Part shown: one piece after another, positions 29,398-38,561 of the stretch
Layout of the letters: every line of letters starts with the position of its first letter
Position numbering within the stretch: position 1 is the first letter of the stretch
NCBI RefSeq assembly: GCF_001316285.1
Contig: NZ_BBDO01000004.1
Span: 62,001-126,000 of the forward strand
Direction: 5' to 3'
DNA from: Vulcanisaeta sp. JCM 16161
GTDB taxonomy: Archaea > Thermoproteota > Thermoprotei > Thermoproteales > Thermocladiaceae
DNA length: 64,000 nucleotides
Made by a program: the position numbers and the translations under genes
Notes under the pieces: generated by a model
What the model saw: only the letters and a program-made list of their open reading frames with translations
Told to the model about the DNA's origin: nothing
Databases searched by the model: none

Positions 29398-30192
29398 ATG
29401 GTCCAGCTAGCCATACTCACAGACCTGAGCAAGTGCTTTGGATGCAATGCATGCATGCTGGCGTGCAAGGAGTGGCACTCCAGCGGCTGCTACGGGCCGA
29501 TGACTGACCTAAACCCATGGGGTCCAGAGCCTGGTAAGGCGCCATGGTCAGTATTCTTCATGAGGGTGCTGCAGGTAGAGGTTGGGGAGTTCCCGAACAC
29601 GAAGACTTTCAGCGTACCAATCAGCTGCTTCCACTGCAGGAACCCGGCATGCGTTACGGTGTGCCCAACTGGAGCGATATACAAGAGGAAGGAGGATGGA
29701 GTCGTGGTGATTAATTATGAGGTATGCATTGGCTGTAGGTACTGCGAGAATGCATGCCCATACGGCAACATCATATTCGACCCAGTGGAGGGCGTTAGTA
29801 AGAAGTGTGTTATGGCCATTGATAGGGTATACGACGAGTCACTGCCGCTTTATGAAAGGATACCACCATGTGTTAGGAATTGCCCGGCCGGTGCCAGGAT
29901 ATTCGGTGATATGGATGACCCCAACAGCATAATATATAGGACTGCGATGAGGAAGGGCGCCGTGCCCATGGGCCCGGAGTACGGCACCGATCCGCCGAGC
30001 CTATACATAATGCCTGGCGTACAGACCAATGAATCGACCAGGATAGTGACTAATGAGGAGCCCGAGGAGTTCGCACTTAGGACCGGCGCCGCCGACTTAC
30101 CTAAACTGCTTCAGAAGCTTAAGGGTGTTAAGCCAACCGGCGGTCACTGTGGTGGTGGTGTGGGTAATGCCCAGGGCCAGGCACGTGATTAA
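29398..30192 (+). CDS. Four-cluster Fe-S subunit of the molybdoenzyme
   Basis: 264 residues, intact, with sixteen cysteines arranged as in DmsB/PsrB/SreB: CFGCNACMLACKEWH; CFHCRNPACVTVCP; CIGCRYCENACPYG; and the remaining CVMA with CVRNCPAGAR. It moves electrons between the catalytic subunit and the NrfD anchor. A Gly/His/Cys-containing tail (GGHCGGGVGN) extends past the family core. The GGGGGTGA six bases before the ATG serves as a ribosome-binding site. Confidence 0.88.
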   Translation: MVQLAILTDLSKCFGCNACMLACKEWHSSGCYGPMTDLNPWGPEPGKAPWSVFFMRVLQVEVGEFPNTKTFSVPISCFHCRNPACVTVCPTGAIYKRKEDGVVVINYEVCIGCRYCENACPYGNIIFDPVEGVSKKCVMAIDRVYDESLPLYERIPPCVRNCPAGARIFGDMDDPNSIIYRTAMRKGAVPMGPEYGTDPPSLYIMPGVQTNESTRIVTNEEPEEFALRTGAADLPKLLQKLKGVKPTGGHCGGGVGNAQGQARD

Positions 30193-30193
30193 T

Positions 30194-30859
30194 ATGGGGG
30201 GTCTAGACCCACAGGCCTTAAAATCACTCGCCTTTTCCCGCTCTATTATTTACGACTTCCTGGCATCATCCTACATATACCCATATAGGCTTGGCGACTT
30301 TGAGAAGCTCATTAAGGCTAGGATTGGCAGGGTTAGGGATGTTGCCAAGGTCCTGGCGGGGCTCTACCCATCAATGAATGGCCTAATTAGGTTGCTAGAC
30401 ATTGCTGAGGGCATCAGTGATTATAATTCATTAACGCCAATACAGGTGGACTTTACAAGGGTTGACTACGGCGCAATACCCTACGAGGGCTACACCCACA
30501 CTGGCTACCTGGATATGAACACGGAGATAACGCTCAAGAGGATATACGCTGACTATAACCTCGTCGTCAACAAGGAATTTAGGGACTTGAGGGGTGATCA
30601 CATAGCCGTTGAGTTCGCATTCATGAGCTTCCTGGCGTATAAGGAGTATGATGATTGGAGCAACGCCATTAAGTATGTCGAGGAGGAGGACTACTTCATA
30701 AATAATCACCTAATTAATTGGGTCCCAGTATTCGTAAGCACCTCACTAAAGCTCGTGAGGACTGAGTACTTCAAGCTCCTCCTAAACTTCACGAGGGATT
30801 TCGTGGTCCAGGACAAGGAGGTTATCAAGATTGTGAGGGATGCATATGGTGGTGAGTGA
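30194..30859 (+). CDS. TorD-family molybdoenzyme assembly chaperone
   Basis: 221 residues. The TorD/DmsD pattern is visible: SRSIIYDFLASSYIYP at the start, IPYEGYTHTGYLD, HIAVEFAFMSFLAYKE and INNHLINWVPVF. Such proteins bind the Tat signal of the catalytic subunit and delay export until the cofactor is in place. It starts one base after the Fe-S subunit stop and overlaps the next gene, so it belongs to the operon. It corresponds in role to the chaperone of the Acidianus sre locus. Confidence 0.82.
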   Translation: MGGLDPQALKSLAFSRSIIYDFLASSYIYPYRLGDFEKLIKARIGRVRDVAKVLAGLYPSMNGLIRLLDIAEGISDYNSLTPIQVDFTRVDYGAIPYEGYTHTGYLDMNTEITLKRIYADYNLVVNKEFRDLRGDHIAVEFAFMSFLAYKEYDDWSNAIKYVEEEDYFINNHLINWVPVFVSTSLKLVRTEYFKLLLNFTRDFVVQDKEVIKIVRDAYGGE

Positions 30860-32183
30860 GGAGGGTAGGTTATTAATCCTTGAGGACCCAAGCGATGAGG
30901 ATTTGGCCAGGGCCAGGGAACACGACGGCCCCGTGATTATTGTGCTTAGGAAACTAAGTAGTGTTAATGTTCATGGCATACACCCAATGAACATTTACAT
31001 ACTCAAGTCACCTAGCGATGAGGAGCTTGAGGCTGTGAAGGCGCAGTTGATGGCTAGGAGGACAAGCACGAAGGAGGTGCCCATCGAGGGCCCCATCAAC
31101 AGGAGGGAATTGTTGATGGGTAGGGTCACAAAGGTCGTTGAGAAAAACATACCGACATACTTCGAGAATGCCTGCAGGGCTAGGTTTGGCTGTAACGAGT
31201 GTGTTAATGCATGCCCCGTGAACGCGATATCCATCGTTAACAATAAGGTGGTTATTAATGAAAATGCATGTATTGAGTGCGGTCTATGCGTGTCCAAGTG
31301 CCCAACGGGCGCCCTGGCGATGGTTGGCGCTGACGATAATGAGTACGTAGCCCTACTCAACAAGTTAAATACCGTAAGGGGCATTAGGAGGGTGACGTTC
31401 ACATGCCCATTAAACACCAGGGGGCCCAGGAAGGGCGAGTACATCTATAGGGTTCCATGTGTCGACGCAGTCAGTCCAGAGTGGGTGGCAATGGCGCTTG
31501 CGAAGTCCCTCGAGGTGGATATTGAATGCCCTGACCCCTCATGCAAATTAGGCGGTGCCGACTACGCCAAGAGATTAATCAACGCATTTACTGAATCCTT
31601 CAAGCTCGGCACCACTGAGGATGGTGCATTAACTACGGCAGGTGATGAGGCCGCGAGCGAGGGGATTATTTACATGGGTATTAGGCGTAACGACTATGTT
31701 AAGGCACTGACGAGGCTTCGGTCGAGGAGCACGGGGACGGCCAATGAGTTGCTCAAGATATTTAGTGTTCATGTTGATGACGTTAAGTGTTCATTCTGTG
31801 GGGTATGCTTTGCCAAGTGTCCCGAGAGGGCATTTGACGTTGGTAGGGATGGTAGTAAGACAGTGCTTAGGTTCAACAACCTTAAGTGCATTGGGTGCGG
31901 TTACTGCGCAAGGCTATGTCCCGAGAAGGCAATAACCGTTGATAGGGCTAAGGAGTTCCCAATGAGTGATAGTACTGACGTGGTCTACGATGAGGTGGTG
32001 ACATGCAGGATGTGTGGTAAGCCATTCGACACGAGGAGGCACATAATGGCTACGAAGGTTAGGCTCGGCATCAAGGGGGACCCAGAATGGCTATACCTAT
32101 GCCCAGACTGCAGGAGGTATTACACGGCTAAGAAGATGCTGGAGAACGCATTGGGTGTAAAGGGGGTAAAGAGTTACGTGTAA
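30840..32183 (+). CDS. Multi-cluster ferredoxin-like protein (last gene of molybdoenzyme operon)
   Basis: 447 residues with four 4Fe-4S motifs in two pairs: CNECVNACP and CIECGLCVSKCP near residues 119-160, and CSFCGVCFAKCP and CIGCGYCARLCP near 318-365. Between them is a region with further cysteines (FTCPLN, VPCV, ECPDPSC). The C-terminus has CRMCGKPF and CPDCRRYY, probably a zinc ribbon. Acidianus sre loci also carry an extra Fe-S protein. It probably carries electrons to or from the complex or helps assembly. Starts at 30840, 30846 and 30849 are possible, all overlapping the chaperone gene. Confidence 0.78.
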   Translation: MHMVVSEEGRLLILEDPSDEDLARAREHDGPVIIVLRKLSSVNVHGIHPMNIYILKSPSDEELEAVKAQLMARRTSTKEVPIEGPINRRELLMGRVTKVVEKNIPTYFENACRARFGCNECVNACPVNAISIVNNKVVINENACIECGLCVSKCPTGALAMVGADDNEYVALLNKLNTVRGIRRVTFTCPLNTRGPRKGEYIYRVPCVDAVSPEWVAMALAKSLEVDIECPDPSCKLGGADYAKRLINAFTESFKLGTTEDGALTTAGDEAASEGIIYMGIRRNDYVKALTRLRSRSTGTANELLKIFSVHVDDVKCSFCGVCFAKCPERAFDVGRDGSKTVLRFNNLKCIGCGYCARLCPEKAITVDRAKEFPMSDSTDVVYDEVVTCRMCGKPFDTRRHIMATKVRLGIKGDPEWLYLCPDCRRYYTAKKMLENALGVKGVKSYV

Positions 32184-32418
32184 TGATTGACCTTAACTTA
32201 AATTCTCATGGGTTCACCATTAATTCATTCACTATTTAGTGCATGGTCTGGTTCGTAAGGAATTAATGATTAGGTCGATTTAAGGTTAGTATGTGAGGGC
32301 TTATTAACCACTTAGTTTGTAACCATGCCTTCCTAGTTATATGGTGTTGGTAATTTAGGTAAGAATTTGTAAGAGATTGTGAAAAACAGAGTTAAATAAG
32401 ACCGTGGGTGCACCGTTG

Positions 32419-33842
32419 ATGAACACCAAAACAATAGGGCTGGTAATACTGGTGGTAATACTCGCGGTAGGGCTGGGGTACGTGGGTTATCTATACTCAA
32501 CCACAGCGTCAATTGCCAGTAAGTACATGGTACTTCAAAACCAATACCAACAATTACAGAGTAAGTACCAGGCACTGGAGAGCGAGTACTCAAGCCTAAT
32601 GGCAAATTATACGAACCTCCAGAATCAATACATGAGCCTACAAAGCCAGTACCAATCACTGGAGAGTATGTCTAACTCGAGCATGGGCATTATGCAGCCA
32701 GAGTTCATACCGGTTGGTGAGGCCACGGTCACCGTTAACGCGACACAGGGAGCCACGGTTAGGCTCGGCAATATAATAGCCGTAATTAGGCCAGGCACGT
32801 ATGTGGAAACACCGAGTGGCAGGTGCTTGATACGTATCAATTCTCAATAATTGACTACATGCTGGAGAATGTCGGGTCAACACCAATGGAGATGGGTATG
32901 GGAGGCTCACCGCCAATTTATGCCTTTGCCTACGCCGTTAATGGGCAGGTATCGCCGGGGTACACATTCGTTAACCAGGAGGGTAAGCCGCAGGCAATAA
33001 TAACCGTTGTTAGGATGCCGAGTACGTGGACCACCTGGACATGGCTTGGATTCACGGAGGAGCCCAACGGCACATTAATCGGCGGCCACTACGCCTTCCC
33101 AGACAACTGGGTGTATGTTGGCTCTGGCATATTCGTGAATTATCAATTCGTCAAGCCAGTGCCTGGGTATTCGTATACACCGGGATGCCGGCAATGTCGA
33201 TGACCGTGTACACCACCGAGACTATGCCGAACAGTACCGAGGTAACGACGATGGAGCCCGAACTCGTCCCCATTAGCATAGGCACGATAACCGTGAATGC
33301 GACGCAGGGAGCGCCGTTGCAGTGGGTAACCTACTGGCGATAATACCGCCTGGCACCTACGTCAAGACACCGAGCGGCCAAATACTCAGTACCTACAACT
33401 TCAGCCTGGTGTATCAGGCCTTCTACAACTCGGTTTACCTAAATGAGAGTGGCACAATATACTGGCCGATCTTCTCCTACGCCTTTGCGGTGAATAATGA
33501 GATAAGCCAGGGTACACATTCGTGAATGCCTCTGGTTCCCCAACGCCTGTTATAACCATCGCCTTCCTACCGCCTCAAGCCTTCTACAACCCAAGTAGTA
33601 TGATGATGCCCACGAAGGTCACGGCATCATGGACATGGCTAGGCTATGTGGAGTTACCGGACGGAACACTACTCGGTGGTAATTATGCCTTCGCGGACCC
33701 GTGGCTTGTGGGTGATGACTACATAGTGAATGTGGTATTTGTTAAGCCTGTTCCGTGGGTATTCGTGGCGCCAATACATGGCTTCACAAACACGACCAAT
33801 AGCATGGCGTCAATGAGCCAGCCATCAGGAGGTTACTCATAG
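32419..33842 (+). CDS. Membrane-anchored coiled-coil surface protein with duplicated domain, four frame breaks
   Basis: About 475 residues after restoring four bases. An N-terminal membrane anchor (residues 5-25) leads to a Gln/Ser/Tyr-rich coiled coil (about 30-88) with repeating LQNQY/LQSQY/LESEY units. Two homologous domains follow: the first has ATVTVNATQGATVRLGN, RPGTYVETPSG, TWTWLGFTEEPNGTLIGG and NYQFVKPVPW; the second has GTITVNATQGA, PPGTYVKTPSG, SWTWLGYVELPDGTLLGG and NVVFVKPVPW. I know no family for it. It follows the sulfur-reductase-like operon by 235 bases and may bind sulfur particles, the enzyme or other cells; this is speculation. Confidence 0.6.
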
Positions 33843-34086
33843 TGGGTATGCGGCGTTTAATTTAGTTAAAATAAAAACTATTACAATTATAATTCCTATG
33901 AATCATCTACCATGACTAAACACACATCCATGTTAGGCAACGCTATTACAGTGTTATTGCAATTTAGTCCCTAGTTTCTCATTAATACCCATAATTCAAA
34001 TGCGCAACCACCTTATTAATTGGGTGCCCTACCATTCATTGATGCTTAAAACTTATAAATCATTGGCGGGGAATGCCACGTATCTA

Positions 34087-34415
34087 ATGGTTGAGTATGA
34101 GAGGGATCTGAAGAAAATACTTATTTGGTTGCTTGGCGGTTCACGTGGAGGTTTAATGAGGCTGAAGATCCTATTACTGCTCAGGAGAAGGCCTATGAAT
34201 CCTCACCAACTGGCTAAGGCGTTAAATGTGAATTATAGAACGGTGATTTATCACCTTGAGCTTCTTGAGAGGTATGAGCTTGTGAGTAGGTTGGATGTGG
34301 GTTATGGCGCGCCGTACTTCATCAGTGATAAACTTGAAAAGAGGTGGGACCTTATTAGGGATGTAATGAGGATAGTGGGCATTGATGAGGAGGACGTGGG
34401 GGTGATGAGCCATGA
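34087..34415 (+). CDS. Winged-helix regulator (ArsR-like), one frame break at the end
   Basis: LMRLKILLLLRRRPMNPHQL, AKALNVNYRTVIYHLELLER and YELVSRLDVGYGAPYFI are a classic winged helix. As printed, the frame runs on past the next start. Adding one G in the GGGGG run at 34397-34401 ends it at TGA 34413-34415, which makes an ATGA overlap with the next gene, so I place the stop there. A TATA-like ACTTATAAAT near 34050-34059 favours the ATG at 34087 over 34000. It probably regulates itself and the membrane partner. Confidence 0.65.
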
Positions 34416-34693
34416 CGCATTACCTGTGGTACATAGACATTGGCGCCGCGGCTGCCCAGACAGTAATCGTGGCATTGATATTTAGGAATTACCTGGGAGT
34501 TGGCTTTACGCGAATTGGTAAGATACTGCTCTCGGTAGCGGCAACACTCCTTATTGAGAGCGTATCAATGATAATGATATACTACATGTGGTTAAGTTGG
34601 GGCCTTGGGATGGAGGTTGCAGCACCAACACTATTAATCACCATTCTAAACCTGATTGTGACATCACTATTATATGTAATATCAAGGCTTTAA
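34412..34693 (+). CDS. Small three-helix membrane protein paired with the regulator
   Basis: 93 residues with three hydrophobic helices (about 8-25, 37-58, 66-90) and few charges. Its ATG overlaps the stop of the winged-helix gene as ATGA, indicating coupled translation. Pairs of a small ArsR/PadR-like regulator and a small membrane protein are frequent in crenarchaea and may sense membrane or redox state. No specific family is recognised. Confidence 0.55.
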   Translation: MTHYLWYIDIGAAAAQTVIVALIFRNYLGVGFTRIGKILLSVAATLLIESVSMIMIYYMWLSWGLGMEVAAPTLLITILNLIVTSLLYVISRL

Positions 34694-34886
34694 CAAGGAT
34701 TAGTACGGCGAATCCGGTGGCATCGTAATGAGTGGGTGCGTGAATCGTACCGGTTAAGATGAAGCTAAATTGATAGGCAATGATGTTGAATATACAAGGG
34801 CGGTCAATTCGAAGGCAGTGAGTGGCATGTCATGGATTATTTACTGGAGTTAGGTTTTGGGCCTGGTGATTATGGGGAGTTGAGGG

Positions 34887-34950
34887 TTGGGCAGGCAGAG
34901 TGGAGGTAAGATTAATCTTACCTCCACTCTTCCAGTCCAGGATTTGACAG
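34887..34950. repeat. Palindromic repeat element, copy 1
   Basis: A 64-base element shared with 40281-40344 and partly with 39772-39835. Its core is a perfect 34-base palindrome: 34897-34913 is the exact reverse complement of 34914-34930 (arm AGAGTGGAGGTAAGATT). The flanks TTGGGCAGGC and CCAGTCCAGG-TTTGACA are also conserved between copies. It lies 3' of the BtpA gene end. A frame EWHVMDYLLELGFG...GQAEWR runs into it but has no supportable start. Confidence 0.8.
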
Positions 34951-34980
34951 GTAATACTCACTCCCTGGCGGTGGTTTTGT

Positions 34981-35774
34981 TCATGGCTTTGTCAGTGCCT
35001 TTACCGCGTTTACCATGTTCCTGGCCTTTGTGAGGTCTATTTGTCCTTCCTCGTCCTTTAGGTACGTGCCCACTATGAAGCCGTGGGCCTCCCTGTAGTC
35101 GTTTATGTTGTTTGGGTTTATGCCACTACCCACCAGTACCTTGGTGTTCACGGCCTTTATCACCCGCCTTAGCAACAATGGGTCTGGTGGTTCCCCGGTC
35201 CTTGAGCCTGTGACTATGAGTGCGTCTGCCAGGGCCCTCTCCACGCAGTCCCTCGCCACGTCCTCGACGGTCATCCTGTGTAGCGGGCTTGCGTGCTTAA
35301 CAAATATGTCCGCGAGCACCGTGACCTTGGTGTTAAGCCTCGTCATTGCCTCGAGGACCTCCCTCGCCACGGGCTCTATCAACCCCTCGGCACTGACGAT
35401 TGCCTCGCAGTAGGCGTTCGACCTGATGAAGGATGCGCCGGTCACAGCAGCTATGGCGACAGCCTCAGGGCCCGAGTTCCTCAGTAGGTTAATGCCCACT
35501 GGTATGTTCACGGACTTAACCACCTCCCTGGTTATTACTGCCATGGACGCTATGGTCTCCGGCTCCCTAACCCTAGCCTGAATGGGTAATCATTGAAGTT
35601 CTCCAGGATGACCGCGTCGAAGCCTGCCTCGTCAAGTACCCTGGCATTCCTAACGGCGAAATCCACGATGGTGCTTATGTCAAGCCCACCATACCTAATC
35701 GAGCCTGGTAATGGCGGTAAATGCACAACACCAATGAGTGTCGGCCTATCATCCCTAAACCTAAGTATTGGCAT
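34981..35774 (-). CDS. BtpA/SgcQ-family TIM-barrel protein, one frame break
   Basis: The N-terminus TLIGVVHLPPLPGSIRYGG and DAVILENFNDYPF, then after a break near 35570 VNIPVGINLLRNSGPEAVAI, GASFIRSNAYCEAIVSAEGL and a C-terminal ALIVTGSRTGEPPD and KVLVGSGINPNNINDY, cover the BtpA family. BtpA was named for photosystem I biogenesis in cyanobacteria. The archaeal proteins have a phosphate-binding TIM-barrel form and unknown substrate. One added base gives 264 residues. Confidence 0.82.
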
Positions 35775-35823
35775 TGATTAGTGGCTAGGTGGGGAATTAA
35801 AGAGTATTACCATTCAAGGCCCC

Positions 35824-36306
35824 TTACACCGACCACGCCCCTATCGAAGTAATGCTCCTGGGCTCCATGATAGTTATCAAGTCGGCGACCTCCATGAACT
35901 CGCTGGGCGCGTCCCTACCCGTCAGGACAACATTGACCTCAGGCGGTAATGACCTAATACCACTGATTACCTCATTGGCTGTTAGGTAGCCATTGGCCAC
36001 GGCATTATTAACCTCATCAAGAATTAGCAGGAAGGGCCTGACCTCCCTAGCCCTGTCCAGCGCCATCCTAAGGACATCCCTAGGCGTCAGGTGCTGGTCC
36101 GGGTCCAGTGAGTAAACATCTACATAATCACTGAGGAACCTCTTAATAGCTAGGTACTCACCAACGTACTCACCCCTGTAAATTAGCGTCTTCATCAAGT
36201 GCGCAATCACAACCCTATAGCCATGACCCACAGCCCTGAGGACTAGGCCCAGGGCCGCCGTGGTCTTCCCCTTACCATCACCAGTATAGAGCAGTATTAG
36301 CCCCAT
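35824..36306 (-). CDS. cobO: Cob(I)alamin adenosyltransferase, CobA/BtuR type
   Basis: 160 residues. MGLILLYTGDGKGKTTAALG holds the P-loop, followed by RAVGHGYRVVIAHLMK, LLILDEVNNAV (Walker B) and VNVVLTGRDAPSEFMEVADL. The enzyme adds the 5'-deoxyadenosyl group from ATP to cob(I)alamin. Two ATGs are in tandem; the second (36306) gives the common family start. It is divergent from the complex I genes and has no other cobalamin genes beside it. Confidence 0.88.
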   Translation of the reverse strand: MGLILLYTGDGKGKTTAALGLVLRAVGHGYRVVIAHLMKTLIYRGEYVGEYLAIKRFLSDYVDVYSLDPDQHLTPRDVLRMALDRAREVRPFLLILDEVNNAVANGYLTANEVISGIRSLPPEVNVVLTGRDAPSEFMEVADLITIMEPRSITSIGAWSV

Positions 36307-36425
36307 CACGGCGCCTTATGGGGTGGGATTAATTTGTATTACCGTGGTGGTTCCATCCCTCAGTAAACACTTGTAAAATGTCGATTGGTTATACTTAAAA
36401 ACACGTGAGTTATGTCTTCCTTGCT

Positions 36426-36906
36426 ATGGTTAGCACGTACATTGGTGCATTAATAACGCTTGGTGTTTTCGCCGTATTATCAGCCATAGGCGTAACCGTG
36501 ACGAAGGACAACCTATACGCGCAATATACCTGGCAATAACGACTGGTCTCGTTGGCGCCGTGTATGGTCTTTTCGGAATAACCTACGGCTTCATACTGAT
36601 ATACCTAATATTCGTTGGTGCGACGATAACGATAACGATAGTCCTAGCGGCAACCTATAGGCGGGTTGAGTTCAGGGGTGGCGTGAGTAGGTCCTGGATA
36701 TTACCAATGCTGCTATTCATAATTGCGGTAATCATTGCCTCGGTATTCACGAACTACGAGGTGGCGCCAGCCACCAGCAATCACTGATTAGCTTCGCATC
36801 AACGCCAGATGGACTACTGCTGATTGCATTATTGGCGTCGCTCCTAATGGCTATAATGATTGGATTAATAATGTATTACCTCGAGGTGAGCGGGAGATGG
36901 AGGTGA
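36426..36906 (+). CDS. nuoJ: Complex I-like subunit J (NuoJ/ND6), two frame breaks
   Basis: The start MVSTYIGALITLGVFAVLSA runs through a break near 36523 (KDNLYAAIYLAITTGLVG), then ITYGFILIYLIFVGATITIT, the conserved ND6 helix. After a second break near 36783 come TPDGLLLIALLASLLMAIMI and MYYLEVSGRW. The two added bases give 160 residues and five membrane helices. It belongs to the proton-pumping membrane arm and overlaps nuoK by 10 bases. Confidence 0.75.
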
Positions 36907-37226
36907 ACGCGGCCATCATATACGGTTTCGCATCAATAATACTAATGATTGGTTACTACAGCGCATTGAGGGCTAACGACCTAATTAGAGTATTAATATC
37001 GCTTGAGCTCATGTTCAACGCAATATTCCTAGCCCTAATACCCCTCTTCGCCGTGGATGCCGTGGTCGCCCTCGGAATCCTCATAGTCACCATACTATCG
37101 TCATCCACGGAATTCATGACACTAATAACGGCGATAATGGCGATGGACAGGATTAGGAAGTCCGTTAGTGTTGAGGAGATTAAGGCCGGTGGTGAGCAGT
37201 ATGCCGAGTCAAGGAGTAATACTTAA
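36897..37226 (+). CDS. nuoK: Complex I-like subunit K (NuoK/ND4L)
   Basis: 109 residues, intact, three membrane helices. LIRVLISLELMFNAIFLALI carries the conserved glutamate of ND4L in helix 2 used in proton transfer; the second glutamate normally in the preceding helix pair is not obvious. The C-terminal cytosolic tail is longer than in bacteria. It starts inside the end of nuoJ and is followed by nuoN after 25 bases with GGTGAT before the GTG. Confidence 0.85.
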   Translation: MEVNAAIIYGFASIILMIGYYSALRANDLIRVLISLELMFNAIFLALIPLFAVDAVVALGILIVTILSSSTEFMTLITAIMAMDRIRKSVSVEEIKAGGEQYAESRSNT

Positions 37227-37251
37227 ATCGCGTGGGCAGGGGTGATGTGAA

Positions 37252-38524
37252 GTGCCAATACCATACACATACATCCTCCTTGCATCAACAATAATAAGCG
37301 TGGTGGGCACAGCACCAACACTACTCAGTGAGACTGCTAGGAGGTACTCATGGATTGCGCCGTTAATATCGATGATTATCCTCCTCATTGCGCCGAACAC
37401 GTACCTAATGGCCTACGTGGCATTCCTCGTGGTGATCGGCGTCCTAGGCATGGTCACGTTGATGAGGCTCAACTCACCAATAAGGGGTGTTGATTACATC
37501 CTCGTCTCCATAATGATAATAGCCACGGTGCTAGCCCTATACACGAGCAACCTAGCCCTAACACTGCTATCCCTCATGCTCGTCTCGGCACCTACGTATT
37601 TACTAATCCTGGTTGGCGACCCAAGCATTAGTATTGAGGTTGGTGTTAAGTACGTTGTCAACATGATAATAGCCACGGTACTATTCTTCGTGGGCGCGGT
37701 AATAATTAGCTCGGGGCCATCACTAATAACATACATAATAGCTTCTCCCTACTACTCCTCGGCCTATCCCTTGAGGTTGGCGTCGCCCCAATGCATGAGT
37801 GGGTCCCCGACGTATTCACGGCGGGCAACCCAATACCAGTCGCGATAATAGCCTCGATAGCCAAGATAGCGCCGTTCATCGTCGCCGTGAAGATAACGCT
37901 GACGACGATGGGCCTATACAGGGTACCGCCTTACTACCTGCCTACATAGCCAGCGCCTTCGCGGTGATATCGATGTTCCTAGGCAACATAGGCGCATTAA
38001 CCAGTAGGGAGAGCCCGAGGGTCCTCGCCTACTCCTCAATAGCGAACATGGGCTACGTAATGGCCGCCTTCGCAGCAGCCATAATGGGCGCTCAGGGAAT
38101 GGGCATAACCCTGGGCCTCGCACTGGCTGGTCTACTGCTTCAGTTATTCATGAACGCGGTTGGTAAGATGGGGTTCTTCAACACCGTATTCTCGAGAGGT
38201 AATAATGCGGTGAGTACCTGGTTGATATCCCTGGCCTTCATAGGCACGCCACCACTCCTGGGTTTCTGGTCGAAACTATACATAATACTAGCCCTGGTCT
38301 ATGGGAACCTGGCGTGGCTGGCAATATTGCTGGTCATAAATTCCGTGATCTCCGTACCCTACTACGTAAGGCTCGCCAGGGATTTGGGGACTGGTTGGAA
38401 GGGTGGCTTGGCCGAGGCCTTGATAATAGTTTTCACAATACTCGTGCTTTCAACCACGATACCGCCATCCTGGCTCATACACCCAATAATGAACCTAATT
38501 AATTACCTGGCCCTAACACTATAA
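37252..38524 (+). CDS. nuoN: Complex I-like subunit N (NuoN), antiporter-type, two frame breaks
   Basis: Restoring two bases gives 424 residues, slightly short for NuoN (about 450-490). About 12-13 membrane helices are visible. Conserved points are LSLEVGVAPMHEWVPDVFTA with the key Pro and His/Glu, VAIIASIAKIAPFIVAVKIT with pumping lysines, VLAYSSIANMGYVMAAFAAA and LISLAFIGTPPLLGFWSKLY. Breaks are near 37755 and 37930. No other complex I subunits lie in the window, so the J-K-N block is separate from the rest. Confidence 0.82.
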
Positions 38525-38561
38525 CCGTACTACTTAAAACCATAAACTAATTAAAACATTG

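Noticed and set aside
32333..32850. Open frames on the minus strand across the coiled-coil region and on the plus strand in other frames
   Set aside because: They are shadows of the repetitive Gln/Ser/Tyr coding sequence; they have no start context or family pattern.
34740..34911. Frame reading GSEWHVMDYLLELGFGPGDY and ending inside palindrome copy 1 as a gene
   Set aside because: No start codon with promoter or ribosome-binding site and no recognisable family; it may be a remnant.
36426..38524. J-K-N block as an Mrp-type antiporter
   Set aside because: The first gene matches ND6/NuoJ and the second ND4L/NuoK in a complex I order; no MnhE, F or G genes follow.
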